Shown piece after piece: positions 28,166-37,973 of a stretch of 64,000 bases of DNA (positions are counted from its first letter, which is position 1; each line of letters opens with the position of its first letter). A model generated the notes under the pieces. The model searched no databases. It was not told the DNA's origin and was given only the letters and a program-made list of their open reading frames with translations. The position numbers and the translations under genes were made by a program. The DNA comes from an uncultured Candidatus Poseidoniales archaeon (GTDB lineage Archaea; Thermoplasmatota; Poseidoniia; Poseidoniales; Poseidoniaceae). The stretch lies in contig CAJJCP010000016.1 of the NCBI GenBank assembly GCA_905182715.1, positions 1 through 64,000 of the forward strand. Reading direction: 5' to 3'.

Positions 28166-30178
28166 ATGACCGCCACTGAAACAGCATCTGAATACACAAC
28201 ATTCTCTGTTGATGCAGCCATCAAGGCCATGCCGGAAGCAGATAAGAAAGCCCTTCGTGGTTGGTATTGGTACGATTGGGCTAACCAAGCGTATGCACTC
28301 ACTGTCATGACTGTCATCGCACCGGCACTGATGGCCGGTCTTTACAATAAAGCCACAGGTACTCAATCCGGTGACGCCTTCTATGCGTTTATCCTCACTG
28401 GTTCGATGCTGCTTGTTGTTCTTACTGCACCTGCTTTGGGTGTCATTGCAGATCGCATGCCAATCAAAAAGAAACTTCTGAAGTGGTACACTGTTGCAGG
28501 TGTTCTTTTTACAGCCCTAATGGGTGCTGCTCCATATTTTGGTTCACAGGGTTATATTATTCTCGCCCTCATGTTTGCAATAGGTACCGTCGGATTCACC
28601 GGTGGTAACGTCATTTACTATTCCTTCATGCCATACTTAGCTGAAAAGCGATGTATGGACCACGTTTCAAGCCGAGGATATGCCTACGGTTTCATGGGTG
28701 GCTCTCTGCTGCTCATTTTCCACCTCATCATCTTGATGGGTCCGTTCGGCTGGGATACGAACTTCCGACTTGCTGCAATCTTCGTCACCTCCGCACTCTG
28801 GTGGTGGGGCTTTGGTATGCTCATGTTCAAGTGGACGCCCGAACCCGAAATCCCTTCCACCATGGAATGGCAAGGCCTTGGCCATGCAACAAAGATGGCA
28901 TATGGGCAAGTTTTTCAGACCTTCAAGGAAATTAAGAAATTTAAAGTTTTAGCTCTCTTCCTCGCTGCTTACCTCTTGTTTTACGACGGTGTCAACACCA
29001 TCGCAAGTATGGCAAGTGCATTTGGCGAATCCGTATTGCGTCTTGACCCAAGCATGAACATCTTGCTTTTGCTCACTGTCAACGTCGTTGCGATTCCAAT
29101 GACGCTTCTCTTTGGTAAATTGGCGAATGTCAAGGGTACCAAATTTGCTCTCATGCTTTCGCTCTTGATTTATTGCGGTGTTGCAGTTGTGGCAGCCGGT
29201 TTCGCTCCACTCGAACTTGAGTCCGATGTTACTGCAGCCGATTCTGACTATGACTTTACTTTTGAATGGGATAATGCTACAGAAAATTACACCATGACCA
29301 CGCTGTATGATCGTGGCTATGAGGGATGGATTGGAGAAACCTCCGCTGGTGATAAAGAATTCCGCGATTCCTTCCAAGAACACTTCCCTACTCCAGACTA
29401 CAGCGCAGAGGATGCAGGTGCGAGTACCATTGGTACCGGTCTCCTTGTTTGTTTGTTCATCCTTGTAATGCTTGGTTTACTCGGTGGCGCTATGGTATAC
29501 ATACAAGGTATGGAACTGGGCTTCAAAGGTGCTGTTCTCATTATATTTGTCGTCCTGATTGGATTAGTTGGCGGTTCGATGTTGGCTGAGAAAGCGTCCG
29601 ATTCCGAAGATGAGATCAAGTCCATTAACGCAGAAGATGCTGCTGCAATTGTAGCAGGTTTCGAAGGTGCAGAAGACCATCGGTTCTCGATTGTCTTTGT
29701 CGATGGTCCCCAAGATGGTCAAGCAGAAGTTGGTGCCCAGCACCCAACCATGGTGGACCAAGGTGGTCCCGTTGATGGTTATGCAGAATTTATGCGAGAC
29801 AAGGTTTGGGCCCCATTCGGTATTACAGTATCACTTCAATGGATCATCCTTGGACTGTTTGTTGGTGTTGCAATGGGTGCAGCAGGAGCTCAAGCACGTT
29901 CTATGTTCTCCATGCTCATTCCAGAAACACGGACATCTGAATTCTTTGGATTCTTTGGCTTCCTCGGCAAATCTGCGGCTATGATTGGTACGTTCCTCTA
30001 TGGTATTGCAAGCACAACGTTTGACAGCCGTGTTGCGATTTTGACCATTACGATCGTGATTCTGTTGGGTACCTACCTCACGAGCAAGGTCGACCTGGAA
30101 GAAGGTATGCGTGTAGCTGCTGAAGAAGACCGGATTGCTCGAGAAGGAACTCCTGTCGATTTTGCAGATGTCCAATGA
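28166..30178 (+). CDS. MFS / UMF1 (Atg22-like) transporter with large extracytoplasmic insert
   Basis: RGWYWYDWANQAYALTVMTVIAPALM is typical of UMF1/Atg22; ~12 TM; non-TM insert around ESDVTAADSDYDFTFEWDNATENYTM. Confidence 0.85.
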   Translation: MTATETASEYTTFSVDAAIKAMPEADKKALRGWYWYDWANQAYALTVMTVIAPALMAGLYNKATGTQSGDAFYAFILTGSMLLVVLTAPALGVIADRMPIKKKLLKWYTVAGVLFTALMGAAPYFGSQGYIILALMFAIGTVGFTGGNVIYYSFMPYLAEKRCMDHVSSRGYAYGFMGGSLLLIFHLIILMGPFGWDTNFRLAAIFVTSALWWWGFGMLMFKWTPEPEIPSTMEWQGLGHATKMAYGQVFQTFKEIKKFKVLALFLAAYLLFYDGVNTIASMASAFGESVLRLDPSMNILLLLTVNVVAIPMTLLFGKLANVKGTKFALMLSLLIYCGVAVVAAGFAPLELESDVTAADSDYDFTFEWDNATENYTMTTLYDRGYEGWIGETSAGDKEFRDSFQEHFPTPDYSAEDAGASTIGTGLLVCLFILVMLGLLGGAMVYIQGMELGFKGAVLIIFVVLIGLVGGSMLAEKASDSEDEIKSINAEDAAAIVAGFEGAEDHRFSIVFVDGPQDGQAEVGAQHPTMVDQGGPVDGYAEFMRDKVWAPFGITVSLQWIILGLFVGVAMGAAGAQARSMFSMLIPETRTSEFFGFFGFLGKSAAMIGTFLYGIASTTFDSRVAILTITIVILLGTYLTSKVDLEEGMRVAAEEDRIAREGTPVDFADVQ

Positions 30179-30246
30179 AGCGTTAATATTGGAAATGGAA
30201 ACGTCGAAGGGCGTAACATTATGAAACAAACTTAGGAGCAATCGGT

Positions 30247-30970
30247 ATGAAGGGCTTCAAGTTTTTACAAACAGTTGGTTCTTTCGTTGTGAGTTTTGGT
30301 CATGGTTCTCGTCTGGGGCGTCCCTCTTGCTCCGGCAATTGTGTACTATGATTGGGCGAGTGGTTTATTCTCATCTGAGCATCAATGGACACAAGCACTC
30401 GTAACTGGTCTTGTTCTTTCGAGTTCCTTTATTGTCTACACATTCTCACTTTTGACCTTTTCAGCATTGTTGCAATTCATTCTTCATCTTCGAATAAAAG
30501 AGAAAACTGTGGTCCCATTGGCATCTTTTAAGACACTGCGTTGGGCTTTCTGTGGACAAGTTTTACGTTCGACTCAACCCTGTCTCCAGCACTTTGTTCC
30601 ATCGTTCTTTGCCAATGCTTATTTCCGAGTATGCGGTGCCAAAATTGGTAAAAACACCCAAATCAATACTTTTCGAATAAACGACCCTGGTCTCATGCGA
30701 ATCGATGATGATTGTGTTATTGGAGGCAGTGCCACGTTTAACGGTCATTTGGTTGAAAAGGGGCAAATGATATTCGCTCCCATTCACCTGAAGGCCGGTT
30801 CATTGATTGGAGCAGGATCAACAGTTCAACCCGGCGTCACAATTGGAGAGAATGCCGTTATCGCAACCAATGCACTTATTCCTAAATATCGAACGATTCC
30901 CGCTGGAGAAGTGTGGGGCGGATTACCTGCTGTTCGCATTCGAGGCTCTTCATCCCGTGACGAATCTTGA
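30247..30970 (+). CDS. Hexapeptide-repeat transferase-like membrane protein; possible frameshift at ~30297
   Basis: C-term left-handed beta-helix (VCGAKIGKNTQINTF...LKAGSLIGAGSTVQPGVTIGENAVIATNALIPKYRTIPAGEVWGGLPAVRIRG). An ATG at 30247 in another frame gives MKGFKFLQTVGSFVVSFG directly before it. Confidence 0.65.
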
Positions 30971-31060
30971 CCTTGAACCAGAACAAATACAGCCACAACC
31001 AACAGCAACCTATTCAAACGGATTGCTCTACCTTAGGATGTACGCGTAGCGTACTCGGGT

Positions 31061-33386
31061 GTGAAATCAATGGGTGTCGAAAAATCAGCATACCGTCAAC
31101 CAGTTACTCCTCAAGGTTTGAAGGCCATCGAAGAAGGCACTCTCACTTGGCTTGATGATGATATGTACAACAACCTGAATACAGGTGTACTTGAACAATA
31201 TTTAGAAGAGAAAAACGTGAAAGAATCGTTTGAAGTATCGCATTGGAATACCCCAAAAGTACTCTACGGTATTGCAATTGGAGCGGTATTCTCCGGTGTT
31301 ACCGCATATATTGGTCTCAAATTAGGATTAGCCATATCGGCTGCATGGTACATTGCTTATCTTTTGGGTATGGCTCTCAAATGGTCACCTTCTGAAGTCA
31401 ATATTGCTACCTCAGCCACGACCGGTGCAACACATGCATCAACTGGTTTTATTTTCACCTTCCCTGCGATTTTCCTTTTGGCTTCTGACCCACGCTACTT
31501 CTTAGCAGATGGTCCACTGATTACCAATGCAGATACGTTCAATTTGGCCTTTGTCGGAATTGTGGCAAGTATGTTTGCAGGATTCCTCGGAATCATGTAT
31601 TTCATCATTTTCAGACGTGTTTGGTTGGTCGAAGACCCTTTGCCATTGCCAGGTTTTGAAGCAACGCTGAAGATGCTCGACATCGCTTCCGACGTGAACA
31701 CGGGTGCGGTTGAACATGCTCGTGCTTCACTGAAAACGATTGGATGGTGGACAACCATCACCATGGGTGTGTTGTTCCTTGTTGAATATCCACTGGTATG
31801 GGCCAATGGAAAGAAAATGGCGCTTCTTGACTTCTTGGCGGAGTCTGGTCACATTGGCGACTACGGACTTGCTACCTTTTACTCAAATGGAAAAATTCAC
31901 CAACCAAGCGGCATTGAAGACGGTGTATCTCTCAATTACACGCATTGGTCAGCGGACACTGCCTGGAATCCTTTTGCCTACACCTACATTGGCGTGGCAC
32001 TCACTCCCTCGATGTTTGCCATTGGATGGTTTATGAAAACACGAGTTGCTTTCCTTGTTAATCTCGGAACACTCGTCGGTTGGTTCTTCTTAGTGCCCTT
32101 GGTCGTTTACTTCAATTTCCCAATCTATGATGCAACCCAACAAGCGAGCATACCGATCCAAGAATATGCAGCAGGTGGCTCAGCATCACTGCAAATGATT
32201 GCCTTTAGTAAAACCGTTCGTACAATTGCCATCGGTTCGATCGTTGGTGGTGGAATGTTTGGTTTGGCAAAAATGTGGAAAACATTCGTTAACATCTTCG
32301 GTGATATCGGTGCTGCTTTCAAAGGTGAAGGCAGCCAAGAATACATGGAAGGCAAAGGCTGGTATGAATGGCCTCTCAAGCACATTCCAATCTTCATGGG
32401 TATCACTTTCCTTGCCATGATTCATCATTTTCACCGTCGGTGGTTTCTCTGTTCTCGCTTCACTTGTCTTTGCAACTGTTTTGATCATGACGACCTTTTT
32501 GCTCGGGGCAATTGCCGTTCGTGTCATGGGTGAAACTGGAATCGAACCCGTATCCGGAACTTCATTCATTGTCCTTCTGATGCTTTTAGGTGTGTTCTTG
32601 AATGCCCAAGACCTTCTGCAACTCGACACTCAAGATGCAGTGCTTTTGGGACTTGTTGGAACAACGGTCTTTGGTTCAGCCATTTCGATGTCGGGTACGG
32701 TCATTGGTGATTACAAAAACAGTCTCTATATCGGTAACCGCCCGTATCACATTTCCAAAGGAAACATCATGGGTGTTATTCCTGGTGCAATTATCGGTGC
32801 AGGTGTCGCTATCTTCCTTTCAAAGCAACTCGCAGACGGTACCATTGATCTAATGGCTCCACAAGCAAATGCTTTTGCTACATTCTCAGTTATTTTCGCT
32901 GAAGGTGAAGGTGACTTGTACCTCTTAGCGCTTGGATTCCTTCTCGGAATGTTTGTCGAATGGGGAACTGGGATGGGTACTTCATTCGGTCTTGGAATGT
33001 ATCTGGATATACCTCACACCTTGCCAATGCTGATTGGTGGTTATTCCCGAGATAAGTGGGAAGATAAGCGTCTACGGCCTAAGATTGAGGCGATTAAAGA
33101 AAAGGAAGGGGCGACCGTCGCTGAAAAGCAACGTGCCCTTTTGCTGCTGAGTACCTTCATGGTCGCGGCAGGTCTACTCACAGGAGAGGCCTTCTTCGGA
33201 ACTGAATCGAGCATTCTCTCCTTCGTCGACACCTTGGTGAGTAACCCTGACAGTCGTACATGGTATTTCGCTCGAATGGGCGGATTTATCGGACTCAATG
33301 TATTGATTGGTGGTGGAATCTACCTCTTGTTCAAGCGTGCTGGGGTCATCGGTGGAGACAGCGTTGACGCCGTGCTCGAAAAGTGA
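31061..33386 (+). CDS. OPT-family oligopeptide transporter; frameshift at ~32423
   Basis: ORF 31061-32533 and ORF 32481-33386 join as FLAMIIIFTVGGFSVLASLVFATVLIMTTFLLGAIAVRVMGETGIEPVSGTSF once one base is removed. Confidence 0.88.
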
Positions 33387-33397
33387 GCGTGAATTGT

Positions 33398-34386
33398 ATG
33401 AATTCACCCAAGCCCCCGTCTTTGGGTATGGGGATTACTCGTAGCAGCTGTGTGTGGCGTATCCAGTGCTGGTGCCCTGTTCCAACATGTTGACACGGTC
33501 CCTCCACTCTTGCGTGCTTCTTGGCGCTTACAACTTACTTCGATTGTACTTGCTCCCTTTTTCGTGTATCAATGGCGTCAACAGGATGATTGTAACGAAG
33601 TCACGAATGTTTGAGCGCAAAACGATACTGATTCATTATGGCCAGCGGAAGTGCGTTGGCCTTGCATTTTGGTGCTTGGGTGGCAAGTTTGGATGCAACA
33701 TCATTGACCCATTCTCTGCTCTTTGTAACCGCACATCCCCTGATCATTATCGTAGGCATGGGGGTTCTCGCAGCGTTTTTCGTCGGCCATCGTCAACCAA
33801 ATCGTCTGGAAATCCTTGGTGCATTCGTTGGCTTTTCAGGTGCAGCGATCACGTTACTTGACCAAGGCCACCAACAGGGTGGACACACCGTTACAATTTG
33901 GGGCGATGCACTTGCTTTCTTTGGAGCAATCTTTGTCGTTGGTTACATCATCAGTGGCAGAGTACTGCGTGAATGGATGCCGATTTTTCTCTATGCATTC
34001 CCAGTGACCTCTTTGCATCGCTTCTTCTTCTCCCGGCATCATGGGCTTTAGAACCTGATTTTTCATCTTTAGGCGTTCTTGGCTGGACCGACGCTGAGTA
34101 CTTCCCATGGTTTTTGGCTCTCGCATTGATTGCAGGTTTACTCGGCCATACGGGACTCAATACCTGTTTACGGTACATCTCGCCACTTGTGATTTCAACC
34201 AGCGTCACACTCGAACCCTTGCTTGGTTCACTGATTGGGTGGGCTTTCTTTGATAGTGGCGTTCCAGGGCAATGGACATGGGTCGGTGGCCCAATTCTTG
34301 TCGTCGGTGTCCTCTTGGTAATCTACGGTGGAATCGATAGCGACAATACGAACAATCAAACACGCCCGGCAACCGGGGAAGAATGA
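33398..34386 (+). pseudogene. EamA/DMT-family transporter, broken in several frames
   Basis: Frame at 33420: LWVWGLLVAAVCGVSSAGALFQHVDTVPPLLRASWRLQLTSIVLAPFFVYQW; frame at 33638: ALALHFGAWVASLDATSLTHSLLFVTAHPLIIIVGMGVLAAFFVGHR; frame at 33973: ALIAGLLGHTGLNTCLRYISPLVISTSVTLEPLLGSLIGW. Confidence 0.75.
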
Positions 34387-34395
34387 GGCGTCATC

Positions 34396-35386
34396 ATGTC
34401 ATCATCGAATCAACAAGGTTGGCTTTTACTTACAAACGATGATGGTATCGAAGCACCAGGCTTCCGGTTACTGGTTCAGGCTTTGAACAGTGCTGGTCAC
34501 AACGTCGTCGTTTTTGCCCCTCATGAGAATAATTCCGCAGCAGGTATGCGTATTAATTTGGGTACACCGATGGAACTTCGCCCGAGAGATGACTTGGTAG
34601 ATACTTGGGGCCTCGATACTGAGAAAGCAGAAGCAAAGTTGTTTGAACTGCAAGGTACACCTTGTGATACCATGATTGTCGCCCTTGATGGCGGTTTAGA
34701 ACATGCAGTTCCTGGCATCCGCCCACGTCTTGTCGTATCTGGCGTCAACCTTGGTCCAAACATGTCTCAGGATTCGTATCACAGTGGCACGATGGGTGCA
34801 GCACGTGAAGCGGGATTGTATGGGATGCCAGCCATCGCTTCATCCTTCACTTCTTTCGAAGAGGAAGGAATGGAAGCTGCTATTCAAGGAACTGTAGAAT
34901 TGATCGAAGTCGCCCTTCGTGTTCTTCCGATTGAACCGAAAAACCTCCGACGACCTGAAGTCGACTTGACTGCAACGCATTTGAGTCGATGGCCAGACAT
35001 ACCGGACCACCCTGCATGGGAAAACGACCCGAAGTTTGCACTTCGCACTGCATTTCAACAAGGTGAATTAATGTTGAATCTCAACGTCCCACCGGGCTGG
35101 AATGGTGAAGTTACAACGACTCGCCTCGGTATGCGATGGTATCGAGACGCTGTGTCTTTTAGTTCTATAGAGTCGGAAGAAGCGGCGACTTTTACCATTG
35201 GTGCCGCATCAATTGACCATTCCGAAGTGCCACAAAGTGACTGTGATGTTGTGGCAATGGGTAAGGCCAGCGTTTCATGCCTTACCAGTTTGGCCACAGA
35301 CGCATCCGCTTGCTCTTGACGACCGACTTTTGACATGGGCCTTACAAGCATGTGAGGGCGGTTATCCTGCTTGGCTTTACGATTGA
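34396..35386 (+). CDS. surE: SurE-like 5'/3'-nucleotidase; C-terminus frameshifted at ~35278
   Basis: LLTNDDGIEAPGFRLLVQAL...VFAPHENNSAAGMRI...SGVNLGPNMSQDSYHSGTMGAAREAGLYGMPAIASS; restored tail ALPVWPQTHPLALDDRLLTWALQACEGGYPAWLYD*. Confidence 0.92.
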
Positions 35387-36042
35387 GTCAGGTTAAGGCT
35401 GGCCCCTTGGTCGAGCAAAAAGTGACACACGGCAATCGCCATGTGACCTTGTAACCATGAATCTCCAAGTGATCGTAAGGACATATTTTCTTTGAACAGT
35501 TCATCCGATAATGGTTTGTCGTCACTGAGAATGAAACCAATATCCAGGCCAGAGATAGTAAAATCACCATGTTCGCCTTCATAGTTTGAATGGGGTTTGG
35601 CTTTCAGTGGCAGTGGTTCATCAGCTTGCCAGAGTCGGGGCGCATCAGCATCGAGACACACGATTTGGACATCGCTCCATTCAGATAACGTATGGGTGAT
35701 GTCGCCTCCACTGTCAAAAATCCCATGTGAGCGTTCAGTCCAATGTCCACGTGCTGGTGTTGGTAAGTTGAGAACTTTTCCAATTTGTCCTCCAACTGCA
35801 CGTTCCTCAGCATGGACTCCTTTGAGCAAGGAACCTACGAACTTGATTCGTCGTGACGGGCCTGGACCTCCCATCAGATGAAGAATAACTTCAGTATCAT
35901 GGCGTATTCCATGACTTGTCAACAAACCAGCCATCAATGCACGTACAAGCACATCCATTCTTCCAGCGCCGCCTGCCATGTCATTGAGTGGTAATTTCCC
36001 CTCTGACATCGCACGATGTCCGATAATTGCAAAACGCCGCAT
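35377..36042 (-). CDS. trmY: TrmY-like tRNA (pseudouridine54-N1) methyltransferase
   Basis: MRRFAIIGHRAMSEGKLPLNDMAGGAGRMDVLVRALMAGLLTSHGIRHDTEVILHLMGGP; COG1901 pattern. Confidence 0.85.
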   Translation of the reverse strand: MRRFAIIGHRAMSEGKLPLNDMAGGAGRMDVLVRALMAGLLTSHGIRHDTEVILHLMGGPGPSRRIKFVGSLLKGVHAEERAVGGQIGKVLNLPTPARGHWTERSHGIFDSGGDITHTLSEWSDVQIVCLDADAPRLWQADEPLPLKAKPHSNYEGEHGDFTISGLDIGFILSDDKPLSDELFKENMSLRSLGDSWLQGHMAIAVCHFLLDQGASLNLTQS

Positions 36043-36085
36043 GGTAGTCCCTCAAATGCCTCGTTCGACAAAGGTTCGAATCGCC

Positions 36086-37315
36086 TCACACATTGAATGA
36101 CGTGTTTTCTAAGACAAAATGACTTCCAAGTGAATCCACGAGGTATCCTCTCGGTTTGCTTTGGTCGCCGAGGTCTTCGAGACGGTTGGCGACCACTGCC
36201 GTCATTCCCGCTTTTTCGATTTGAGCGGTCGCTCGGTAAATCAAATCTTTTTGTTTGATTCCAGATTCGAGTTTAAACCCGATTCGGACTGCATTTTGAC
36301 AGGATTCTTTCAGTGCTTCAATATGCTTGGCGCCTTCGATGAGTTCGACGTTCAGTGAACCTTGTTGACTGGCGATTTTCCCTTCTGCTGGTTTCAGCCA
36401 CAAGGTAGTCGAGCACGGCAGCTGTGTGAATCCAAGCATCGATGGATCTCTGGCCAATACTTGCAATTCTTTGAGCATGGCATTCGGCTCCCGCACTTTG
36501 AGTATCAATGGTAGCCATTTCAGAGCTGGAACAGAAGTCACACCAGCCACACATGTCACATCGTGACCGTGTCGATACAAATCATCGGCGATGGAAAAGC
36601 CAGTGGCTCCCGAACTGGTATTCTGGACATAGCGGATATCATCAATGGCTGAGCGGGTTGCTCCTAAAGTCACAACGACATCTTTTCGATTTGGTTTGCC
36701 ACGATTCATATGGTGGGCAAACCGAGCCACAATTTCTTCATGGTGAGGCGTTTTCCTTTTTCCTTCATCTTCTTCACCCCAGTACACATGAATTCCATGC
36801 TTTCGAACTTCGTCGACAATATCGTCCGTTACCGGGTCCTTTGCTAAATCGAGATGCATGCTCGGAATCATCATGACTGGACAATCTCGGCTCCGTGCTA
36901 CACTGAGTGCCATCATCAAAGGTCCGTGTTGCAATCCGTGAACATAACTTGCCATTGTATCACGGGTGGCTGGAGCAACCAAGATGCCATCGACTTCATC
37001 GAGGACTTCCATGTTACCATCCCAATCCGTGATGACTTCACCTTGTGTAGCCCATTCAACAGCGAGTGGAGTGATGATGCGTTGAGCAGAATGCGTCAAT
37101 GCAACTCGAACTTCCGCTCCGTGTCGTCGCAATTCACGTGCTAAACGTACGGTGTCAACAGCAGCGATTCCTCCCGATACACCGAGTAAGACCGTTTGCC
37201 CAACAAGGCTGTCGCCTCGCATGTTGACATCGGTATCACGAATCCCCATGTGTACTGGGAGAATGGTCTCCATCATGACTTCTTCCATTGTGTTCTTCTC
37301 ATCTATGGCGAGCAA
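36086..37315 (-). CDS. coaBC: CoaBC (phosphopantothenoylcysteine decarboxylase / phosphopantothenate-cysteine ligase); compensated frameshift pair at ~36391/36441
   Basis: GQTVLLGVSGGIAAVDTVRLARELRRHGAEVRVALTHSAQRIITPLAVEWATQ...ILVAPATRDTMASYVHG...VVVTLGATRSAIDDIRYVQNTSSGATGFSIADDLYRHGHDVTCVAG. Confidence 0.93.
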   Translation of the reverse strand: MLAIDEKNTMEEVMMETILPVHMGIRDTDVNMRGDSLVGQTVLLGVSGGIAAVDTVRLARELRRHGAEVRVALTHSAQRIITPLAVEWATQGEVITDWDGNMEVLDEVDGILVAPATRDTMASYVHGLQHGPLMMALSVARSRDCPVMMIPSMHLDLAKDPVTDDIVDEVRKHGIHVYWGEEDEGKRKTPHHEEIVARFAHHMNRGKPNRKDVVVTLGATRSAIDDIRYVQNTSSGATGFSIADDLYRHGHDVTCVAGVTSVPALKWLPLILKVREPNAMLKELQVLARDPSMLGFTQLPCSTTLWLKPAEGKIASQQGSLNVELIEGAKHIEALKESCQNAVRIGFKLESGIKQKDLIYRATAQIEKAGMTAVVANRLEDLGDQSKPRGYLVDSLGSHFVLENTSFNV

Positions 37316-37346
37316 TGCTCAAACACCATGAGCAGTTGGATTCACC

Positions 37347-37970
37347 ATGGCAGGCCGAGCAGACGAGATGGTCATTGCCGGCATGAAGCCTCATTCCATC
37401 GCCAACAATGCTAATCCATATCTTCGGTTGCACAGAGGAATTTCATTTATCTTGTTTGTCGATAGCCTGATTGTCTTGCTCATTGTTTCACAAATCGTGT
37501 CTGGCTTTTCAAGCACCATCCAAACCACGGTACTGGGGGTTTTGGCTTGTTTATTGATGATCAATTGGCTTGCCTACCGAAATAAACATCCTCTGGTTTA
37601 CTGGTTGGGTTCTGCGGTTATTGGATTGGCAGGTCTCTTCTTTGCACTCAATGCACTTTTTTCTTTGTACGCTTTTTTTGTTGGAGATGTCATCTCTCTG
37701 CTTTTTGTCTTCCTCTTCTCTTGGGCTATGTTTGGTTCATTCCGTCGCTCACTTTCACATTTTCATCCCGGTTACAAAAATGCATACGCTGGTCGCATCG
37801 AAGAAATCCCAGGTCTCGAATTAGAACCTGGTGAAATGTTGGCAGCCTGTCCACATTGCATGGCCGTACTTGCAATCCGTCCAGACCTTCTCAATCCAAA
37901 AGATGACTGTCCTTACTGTCAATTACCATTGGTGAACTCTGAATTAGCATCAAAGTATGAAGAGGAATAA
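37347..37970 (+). CDS. Hypothetical membrane protein with C-terminal zinc ribbon
   Basis: Four hydrophobic segments, C-term ACPHCMAVLAIRPDLLNPKDDCPYCQLPL. Confidence 0.65.
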   Translation: MAGRADEMVIAGMKPHSIANNANPYLRLHRGISFILFVDSLIVLLIVSQIVSGFSSTIQTTVLGVLACLLMINWLAYRNKHPLVYWLGSAVIGLAGLFFALNALFSLYAFFVGDVISLLFVFLFSWAMFGSFRRSLSHFHPGYKNAYAGRIEEIPGLELEPGEMLAACPHCMAVLAIRPDLLNPKDDCPYCQLPLVNSELASKYEEE

Positions 37971-37973
37971 GAC

